A program made the position numbers and the translations under genes. Positions 36,477-41,837 of a DNA stretch of 41,837 nt are shown piece by piece. The stretch comes from Thiotrichaceae bacterium. Lineage in GTDB: Bacteria; Pseudomonadota; Gammaproteobacteria; Thiotrichales; Thiotrichaceae. Each line of letters starts with the position of its first letter. The first letter of the stretch is position 1. The stretch lies in assembly GCA_023144895.1 (NCBI GenBank), contig JAGLEV010000040.1, forward strand, positions 1-41,837, in the 5' to 3' direction. The notes below the pieces were generated by a model. That model saw nothing but the letters and a program-made list of their open reading frames with translations, had not been told where the DNA came from and ran no database searches.

Positions 36477-37352
36477 TTAGAATTGGCGCTTAAATTGCTG
36501 AGTGATCAAATCGTTGGTTTCACTTTCTTGATCTAAAGAAAATGAAAAATTATCATCAATGAGTAAGTTTTCTTCTTCACTCAATAAACGTTGATGCCAG
36601 CGTTTGGCGAGCTTGGCAATATGATGTTGCTTGTCTCGACCATTAACCACACGACGTGCATTGACGTAATCTGTTTGGTTGGCATTAATGTATAAACCCA
36701 GTCGTTTTCCCGTAAATAATCCAGTCGCCATGCCATGCACTAAGATAAAGAGGGAGAGACTTGGATCCATGACTTTATCAGGGTTATTCAATAAATCGAT
36801 ACCCAGTAATTTGCTATATTTTTTATAGTTATAGTCATGAGTGAGTTGTACATATCCACGACCATAATAGGGGTAGTATTTGAAGTGTTTTTTGCGATAA
36901 GCATCCGATAACCAATAGGCTTCTTTAACGGGCTGGTAGGTTGCATTGGTTTCATGTTCAGTCGTTGCTAAAATATATGCCATTTGAGTTTTAAGTGGCA
37001 GACCCTGCTTCAAGCAGGTTTTTATTACAGATTGTTGAAATGAGGGTTTGTCTTGATCAAAGCTCGAAGGAATGGCTTTTTCACCAAGATGAATGCGCAG
37101 GAGGAGAAACTCTGCAACCGTCGGGGTGAGCAAATAGTCATGACTAAAATTTTCAGACTCAATAAAGTCTTGTAGTGCCGTTTTGGTGATTAAGCCAAAG
37201 TTTCCATCAATCGTGTAGAGGTAGTAGCCAAGGAGGCTCAGAATCGTTTGAATTTCTTGGCAAAGATCGGGGTCATCATAGAGTGTATTGTGATGCGTGT
37301 TGCCAAAATAGATTACTGTGTTATTGTCAATAATAGACTGTAGTGATGCCAT
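36477..37352 (-). CDS. GH19-type lysozyme/chitinase-like protein with peptidoglycan-binding domain
   Basis: A 291-aa protein. Residues about 28-85 are a PG_binding_1-like repeat (CQEIQTILSLLGYYLYTIDG, NFGLITKTALQDF). Residues about 105-260 are a glycoside hydrolase family 19-like domain with candidate catalytic E132/E134 (ATTEHETNATY), E144 and YYGRGYVQLTHDYNYKKYS. Such domains occur in endolysins and muramidases that cut peptidoglycan. There is no signal peptide, so it would need lysis, a holin or a secretion system to reach its substrate. It is the second gene of the four-gene operon, 26 bp after the hydrolase gene. No phage genes are nearby. Confidence 0.78.
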   Translation of the reverse strand: MASLQSIIDNNTVIYFGNTHHNTLYDDPDLCQEIQTILSLLGYYLYTIDGNFGLITKTALQDFIESENFSHDYLLTPTVAEFLLLRIHLGEKAIPSSFDQDKPSFQQSVIKTCLKQGLPLKTQMAYILATTEHETNATYQPVKEAYWLSDAYRKKHFKYYPYYGRGYVQLTHDYNYKKYSKLLGIDLLNNPDKVMDPSLSLFILVHGMATGLFTGKRLGLYINANQTDYVNARRVVNGRDKQHHIAKLAKRWHQRLLSEEENLLIDDNFSFSLDQESETNDLITQQFKRQF

Positions 37353-37378
37353 AATTTTTCCGTATATAATGGGTGTTA

Positions 37379-38779
37379 TTAGCGAATAGCTTCCCAGAAA
37401 GCATGGGCTATTTCAGGATGAGCAATATCGCTATGAGCACCTGCTACGCCTGATTGTGGTTTCATGTATTCACTGGTTTCTAGGTTGTAAAAGGTATTTG
37501 CTTTGAAGTGGTAAATTTCTTGGCTATTGCCCAGTGTGCGTTTTTCTATTGGGATGCCATGCCCTTGTATGCCATAAGCACCGAGACCCGCATGTTGTGG
37601 TAAGGACATGGGATCAAAGCTGTTGCCTTGGAAGAATGCTGCCTTGGCTGCTAAGGTGTAAACGGTGGTTATTGCAGTATCATTAAAGGTGTGAGTTGCT
37701 ATGATTGGACCAGAAATATGGTCACTTGAGCTTAGTGATTGATAGTAGCCTGCTGTTCCTGCATTAAGGGGAATATCATGACAATAAGCCCAGATAGAAA
37801 CCGCACCTTGTACCAAAAATAGTGTGTTAACAGGGCGTAGTGGTGATTCTTTTGCCCCTTGCCCTGTGATACAAGAGGACATAACGATAGCCCCTAAGCT
37901 GTGACCCATGAGATGAAATTGTGTATTGCTATTGGTGAGACTCTGTAATTCTCTCAGTAGTTGAGTTGCACCTTTTTCACCAAATAAGCGTGCTCTTTTT
38001 TTCATTTTCCAGAAGGAGAGCTGAGAAAGTGCGCCAAGTAATGCACCATAGGCTTTGTCCATAATGCCAAAGTCGCTAAGGTCTTCATCTTCTTGTTCTA
38101 ATAGCAAGGTATAAAATTCTTCAAAATCAAACTCAGGAATGTCTTCACCAGGTGCGGCAAACTCAGTCCCTTTTTTTAGCTCAGCTGATTGCATCAGTTG
38201 TTCAAAGGCTGCTAATAAATCATCATTTAAGTATCGAGGGCTAGCATCTTCAGCAGAAGCATCAAAGATCGTTTGAATTGCAGTCACTGCGGCGCTATCG
38301 CTTGAACCAACAACTTCTTTAGCAATGGCTTGGTAATCAAGCTTAGCAGGAGTGGTATTGGTCTTTGTTGTAGCAGTAGAAAAATCATCGAATGTGTATT
38401 CATCCTCCTCATTTTCTACTGCTATTGCACTGATAGGGCGATGTTCTTCCATTCCATAAGGTAAACTAGGCCAATGTAAGCCAACAATTAAAGGCTTAAA
38501 CCCCTGTGGTCTTGCTTCCAAACGAGCAATATCATTGCCACATTGCAACATGGTGGAAAACCATAAGTCATATTGTGCAATAGCGGCAGGAATATCACCT
38601 TTCCATCCATGGCTAGAGAAGAAAATATCAGTGTAGTCACCTTGGTTCGCCTGTTCTTTTACGACAGTGCTTAGGATGCCATTGCTGGTATCTGGGTCAT
38701 CATTTCGCTCAACGCCTTTTGCGTTATAACAGATGAGATAATAAGAAGTATTACTATTTGGTATAGTATGTATTGGCAT
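37379..38779 (-). CDS. alpha/beta hydrolase (lipase/esterase-like)
   Basis: A 466-aa protein without a signal peptide. The nucleophile elbow is GHSLG with S294 (FHLMGHSLGAIVM), and the early strand-turn DIFFSSHGWKGD (about 51-62) is the usual oxyanion region. Candidate His residues lie near the C-terminus (AGAHSDIAHPEIAHAFW). A poorly conserved acidic insert (about 120-240) separates the two halves and may be a lid or interaction domain. The binding site (AAGGGG) is good. It is the first gene of a four-gene operon with a lysozyme-like, a beta-helix and a C25-like protein. The substrate (lipid or peptide) is not predictable. Confidence 0.75.
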   Translation of the reverse strand: MPIHTIPNSNTSYYLICYNAKGVERNDDPDTSNGILSTVVKEQANQGDYTDIFFSSHGWKGDIPAAIAQYDLWFSTMLQCGNDIARLEARPQGFKPLIVGLHWPSLPYGMEEHRPISAIAVENEEDEYTFDDFSTATTKTNTTPAKLDYQAIAKEVVGSSDSAAVTAIQTIFDASAEDASPRYLNDDLLAAFEQLMQSAELKKGTEFAAPGEDIPEFDFEEFYTLLLEQEDEDLSDFGIMDKAYGALLGALSQLSFWKMKKRARLFGEKGATQLLRELQSLTNSNTQFHLMGHSLGAIVMSSCITGQGAKESPLRPVNTLFLVQGAVSIWAYCHDIPLNAGTAGYYQSLSSSDHISGPIIATHTFNDTAITTVYTLAAKAAFFQGNSFDPMSLPQHAGLGAYGIQGHGIPIEKRTLGNSQEIYHFKANTFYNLETSEYMKPQSGVAGAHSDIAHPEIAHAFWEAIR

Positions 38780-39297
38780 AGTCTTACCCCTTGTAATGGA
38801 CTATTGCGAGAAAACCCCAGTGCATAATCTACGTTGATTGTAGATGTGTCTCTTTAAGGTGAATAATATTTGTTCTTAAGTATAGATAAAAGCCAATCAA
38901 AGTGCATGTGTATTAACCACCTTATCGGCTTATATGATATTGAATTGAATAAAAAGTTCTCTAGTTGCTTAATTTAATATATCAATGCAAGTGATAAATA
39001 AAATATTATTCATAATAAAGTCAATACTATAGAGTCGATAATTAAAGCGCCAAAATGAAAACCATTAAAGGCACAGTTCAATACTATAATGGTGTTGCAA
39101 CTGTCGATAAGCAGTATCAAATGATTGTGAATGTGTCAGCGATTAGTTCAGGGCAATAATAGCAAATACTGACCCCCATGATGGTTGATAATTACTTACG
39201 ACACTATCAAGTCATTAACGACTTGAAACACCATAGAAAACGATACTTTAAACGAGTGTGCTAGTGATTTTAACATTGTTTTTAAGGAGAAATTTTA
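38780..39297. other. 518-bp intergenic region with IS remnant
   Basis: This lies between the minus-strand hydrolase operon and the plus-strand 383-aa gene. It must hold both promoters, and the right half carries the IS1182-type remnant. A short inverted repeat (ATCTAC/GTAGAT, near 38828-38846) is the only other structure seen. Confidence 0.5.
39055..39264 (+). pseudogene. IS1182-family transposase remnant
   Basis: Reading from ATG 39055 gives KGTVQYYNGVATVDKQYQMI, then VNVSAISSGQ and two in-frame stops (39139-39144). The same frame then continues QILTPMM. The phrase 'KGxxQxYNGVAxVDxKHQxIVxAxAxGxGQExxxLxPM' is the conserved catalytic region of IS1182-type transposases, so this is an internal fragment killed by stops. 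The following 26 codons to the TAG at 39262 are not recognisable. It marks the right end of the protease island and suggests past transposition there. Confidence 0.6.
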
Positions 39298-40449
39298 GTG
39301 GATACGGTATTGCTGGTCAGTATTGCGTTAATCTTTATTACGGCTCTATTTTCTAATATTTTGCAGCGTCGAAAACGAGATCGTGTATTACGTGAAATGC
39401 AAAATTTTCATATTACTATGCAGTATAAGGATGATGTCAATGTGTGGGGAAAGGCACGTATTTATGCGAATGGATTGGAGTTTATTTATACCGACTCTCA
39501 CCAGAACTCTTATGGTGATATGACAACAAGTTATATTATCCAAGAAGATGAACTCTCTAAGGTCTGGGCTTTCTTTCGTTACCACAATGAACTGTCTCCT
39601 AAGAATCAGTTGCGTAGAGAAAAAGAGGTGCGTAATACAATTAATCCTAGTTTTATTCTACGTTTTTCACGCTGGTTTCGTAATATCCTAAATGCCTTTA
39701 ATGATGCGATTAATGAGGCACTTAGTGTGTTTCTTAATCGTATGAAAAGCAGTGGGGTAGGTTCTTTAAAACAACAAAATAAATATATTCAAAATATCAG
39801 TACTTCTGCATTGGGTCTAATGGGTAATGTTTATAATCCTATTTTAGAGCGTTATATTCATCGGCGTGTTGTGATTGTTATTAATACAGGGGAACGAAAA
39901 CAAACCTATTGTGGTTTTCTAAAAGAATATTCACCGCATTGGATTTCCTTGTTGGATTGTCAAATTAGACAAAAGCATAGTTTGGAGCTGGATGATGTTG
40001 AGCGTTTACGTTTACAACGTGATATTGATATGGAGATTTTAATCACTGAGGAAGAGGGTGATATTAAGATTGATTTTCTTTTGAGTTACTATGGTGTTTA
40101 TCGCTTAAAAATCATCGAGATACAAAGTTCAAAAAAAGGTGGAAAAGGTGACTATTACCAACGTATTAATCAAATGATTAGTTCTAAAGGTTCTTTCTCT
40201 ATGCGGGTTGAGAATTTGCCAAAAAAATTAACAGAATCGATTGATATTGAGCAGTTGCCTGTTGAGTTTAATATGATTGCAGAGGAGCGTAGTGGTGAAG
40301 AATTTTCACCCATAGAGAATGAGATTTATCGTGATTTAATTCCAGCATTGAAGCTGAATTTTTTCACTATGCGAATTGCTGATATTTATGCGCCACGATC
40401 GACGACGATGTTGCGTAGTGGAGCTGATTATATTGATGATGATGATTAA
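39298..40449 (+). CDS. hypothetical N-terminally membrane-anchored protein
   Basis: A 383-aa protein starting at GTG after a very good binding site (AAGGAG, 12 bases before). Residues 3-22 form a membrane anchor, followed by a basic turn (QRRKRDR). About 30-75 read as a small beta domain (VWGKARIYANGLEFIYTDS). Residues about 190-225 (RRVVIVINTGERKQTYCGFL, then KEYSPHWISLLDC) resemble a PRC- or Sm-like beta-barrel. The C-terminus ends in an acidic DDDD. I do not recognise the family. It is convergent with the TonB-like gene, stops 19 bp apart. No operon partner is seen. Confidence 0.7.
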   Translation: MDTVLLVSIALIFITALFSNILQRRKRDRVLREMQNFHITMQYKDDVNVWGKARIYANGLEFIYTDSHQNSYGDMTTSYIIQEDELSKVWAFFRYHNELSPKNQLRREKEVRNTINPSFILRFSRWFRNILNAFNDAINEALSVFLNRMKSSGVGSLKQQNKYIQNISTSALGLMGNVYNPILERYIHRRVVIVINTGERKQTYCGFLKEYSPHWISLLDCQIRQKHSLELDDVERLRLQRDIDMEILITEEEGDIKIDFLLSYYGVYRLKIIEIQSSKKGGKGDYYQRINQMISSKGSFSMRVENLPKKLTESIDIEQLPVEFNMIAEERSGEEFSPIENEIYRDLIPALKLNFFTMRIADIYAPRSTTMLRSGADYIDDDD

Positions 40450-40468
40450 TCATTTTTAAGCGTATTTT

Positions 40469-41837
40469 CTATTGTAACCTGAACTGAATAGGTATTGAAA
40501 AATTCCAGCTAGCTTTGTTCAGCTGATTGGGGATGGGGATTCTACCATTAATGCTTCTAACGGCTTTCATTGCGGCTTGATCTAGTTTGTTATGGTTGCT
40601 ACTACGAGTGACTCGTATATTGGTTATTGAGCCGTTACGCAAAAGAGTGAAGCTAATAACAACCGTACCTTGTTGTCCACGACGGTGTGCTCTACGAGGG
40701 TATTTCTTATTGGTATTTATTGCTTGTTGCACAGAGTTTTTAAATCCTGCTACAAGATGTCCATTCGTTGCAGGGGCAGGGTTCGCTCTCGTCGCAGACT
40801 GTCTTGGTGCTTGAGCCATTTTTTGTTGAACGGCGACTTTTCTTGCATTTTCACTACGCTTCTTCTTTAAATCTTGCTCAGCTTGCCACTTTTTTCTTAC
40901 TTGTTCTTGTTGGACTTTTTGTTTTAGCTGATTCTGTTTTTCGTATTGTTTTTTTCTAGCGTATTCCTGCTCAGCTTTTCTTTTCTTTAGGGCTTGCTTA
41001 GCGTGCCATTCTTTTCTGGCTTGTTCTTGTTTGGCTTTTTGTTTTAGCTGATTCTGTTTTTCGTATTGTTTTTTTCTAGCGTATTCCTGCTCAGCTTTTC
41101 TTTTCTTTAGGGCTTGCTTAGCGTGCCATTCTTTTCTGGCTTGTTCTTGTTCGGCTTTTTGTTTCATCTGATTTTGTTTTTCGTATTGTTTTTTTCTAGC
41201 ATACTCCTGCTCAGCTTTTCTTTTCTTTAGGGCTTGCTTAGCGTGCCATTCTTTTCTGGCTTGCTCTTGTTTGGCTTTTTCTTTTAGCTGATTCTGTTTT
41301 TCGTGTTGTTTTTTTCTAGCATACTCCTGCTCAGATTTTCTTTTCTTTAGGGCTTGCTTAGCGTGCCATTCTTTTCTGTCTTGTTCTTGTTTGTATTTTT
41401 GTTTTAGCTGATTTTGTTTTTCGTGTTGTTTTTTTCTATCATGCTCCTGCTCAGCTTTCCTTTTTATTTTGTTTTGTTTTGCCTGCCACTCTTTTTTATC
41501 TTGCTCCTGTTTGGCTTTTTGTTTTAATTTATTCTGTTCTTCATGTTGTTTTTTTCTAGCATTTTTCTGCTCATATTTTCTTTTATTTAGGGCTTTCTTA
41601 GCTTGCCATTCTTTTCTTGATTGCTCTTGTTTTATTTTACTTTCTTTCTGATCCTGTTTTTTTTGTTTTAATTTATCCTGTGCTTTTTTATTCGCTAAAT
41701 GCTGTTTTTTTAACTGCTTTTTTTTAGTATTTTTGGAGGATTTAGTGATAGTTTTTACTGGTGGAGGAGCATATTTAATAATAGGTTTTACGGCAGGTTC
41801 TACAATAGGTTTAGGCTTAGCAATAGGCTCAGGCTTA
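40469..41837 (-). CDS. TonB/TolA-like protein with long repeat coiled coil (5' end beyond window)
   Basis: The frame stays open from the right window edge (codons from 41836), giving at least 455 residues. Order from the edge: a Lys-Pro/Glu-Pro stretch (KPEPIAKPKPIVEP); a very long Lys/Glu/Gln/Arg coiled coil made of about six and a half 40-residue units (AKQEQARKEWHAKQALKKRK, then AEQEYARKKQYEKQNQLKQK); a linker; and a C-terminal TonB domain (about the last 95 residues, YPRRAHRRGQQGTVVISFTL...NGSITNIRVTRSS). It should span the periplasm and pass energy to an outer-membrane partner. The membrane anchor is off-window. An internal ATG at 41165-41167 is inside the repeats and is not the start. 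Confidence 0.85.
   Translation of the reverse strand, partial: KPEPIAKPKPIVEPAVKPIIKYAPPPVKTITKSSKNTKKKQLKKQHLANKKAQDKLKQKKQDQKESKIKQEQSRKEWQAKKALNKRKYEQKNARKKQHEEQNKLKQKAKQEQDKKEWQAKQNKIKRKAEQEHDRKKQHEKQNQLKQKYKQEQDRKEWHAKQALKKRKSEQEYARKKQHEKQNQLKEKAKQEQARKEWHAKQALKKRKAEQEYARKKQYEKQNQMKQKAEQEQARKEWHAKQALKKRKAEQEYARKKQYEKQNQLKQKAKQEQARKEWHAKQALKKRKAEQEYARKKQYEKQNQLKQKVQQEQVRKKWQAEQDLKKKRSENARKVAVQQKMAQAPRQSATRANPAPATNGHLVAGFKNSVQQAINTNKKYPRRAHRRGQQGTVVISFTLLRNGSITNIRVTRSSNHNKLDQAAMKAVRSINGRIPIPNQLNKASWNFSIPIQFRLQ
40870..41650. repeat. tandem 120-bp repeats inside the TonB-like gene
   Basis: The sequence repeats with a period of exactly 120 bp (40 codons) for about six and a half units. The unit at 40921-41040 differs from that at 41041-41160 by one base in 120. 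Units further right (41161-41640) diverge step by step, and 41400-41640 is the most degraded. This gradient means recent unit duplication near the C-terminal side. Confidence 0.9.

Noticed and set aside
36477-37352. GH19-type lysozyme as evidence of a prophage
   Set aside because: No capsid, tail, terminase, integrase or holin gene is nearby.
40587-40959. Three plus-strand frames and one at 41469-41651 opposite the TonB-like gene
   Set aside because: Shadows of the low-complexity coiled-coil repeats on the minus strand.
40870-41650. 120-bp repeats as a possible CRISPR array
   Set aside because: The period is contiguous with no unique spacers, is a multiple of three and lies in frame inside a coding gene.

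Overview
The window is AT-rich chromosomal DNA, roughly 40% G+C by eye, from a gammaproteobacterium. The best-conserved genes (ppc, uvrA, pssA, an Fnr/Anr-type regulator, a TonB-like protein, an H-NOX/histidine-kinase pair) fit that class. The large set of caspase-like, CHAT-like and STAND proteins is what I would expect of a Thiotrichales-like, possibly filamentous, lineage. That placement is inference only. No rRNA, tRNA or CRISPR array was recognised.

Left part (1-21.2 kb), mostly housekeeping and signalling. It opens with a broken IS5-type transposase end (79-256) and a DUF3015 periplasmic protein. Then come a DUF4105 outer-membrane-type protein, a nitric-oxide-sensing pair (H-NOX plus soluble hybrid kinase), a small lipoprotein, pssA, an Fnr-like oxygen regulator with an FNR-like box at its start, and ppc with its terminator. 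A small methyltransferase, a lipoprotein and uvrA follow. Next are a small membrane protein, an exported ankyrin protein, and a VWA protein / sensor kinase / OmpR-type regulator operon. A tandem 11-bp repeat resembling a CpxR/OmpR-type operator lies about 80 bp upstream of the VWA gene.

Right part (21.8-38.8 kb), an accessory island and the main interest. On the plus strand, a membrane-anchored CHAT-like/nSTAND/TPR protein overlaps by 4 nt with a caspase-family protease, followed by a TPMT-like methyltransferase. On the minus strand are two tight gene sets. Set A (38779-33995) encodes an alpha/beta hydrolase, a GH19-type lysozyme with a peptidoglycan-binding domain, a beta-helix protein and a gingipain/C25-like clan CD protease; none has a signal peptide. 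Set B (33730-28044) encodes a MotA/TolQ/ExbB-type proton channel subunit, two different ExbD-like single-span proteins (only one keeps the expected membrane Asp), a membrane TPR protein and a membrane-anchored HExxH protein. All four junctions in set B overlap or are 2 nt apart. One reading is that set B is an ion-driven membrane machine linked to proteolysis, and that the neighbouring proteases and lytic enzymes act in the same conflict, cell-death or envelope process. The genes are visible; the shared function is a hypothesis.

The right edge holds an IS1182-type transposase remnant, an unrecognised membrane-anchored 383-aa protein, and a TonB/TolA-like protein that runs off the window and carries near-identical 120-bp (40-residue) tandem repeats in its coiled-coil linker.
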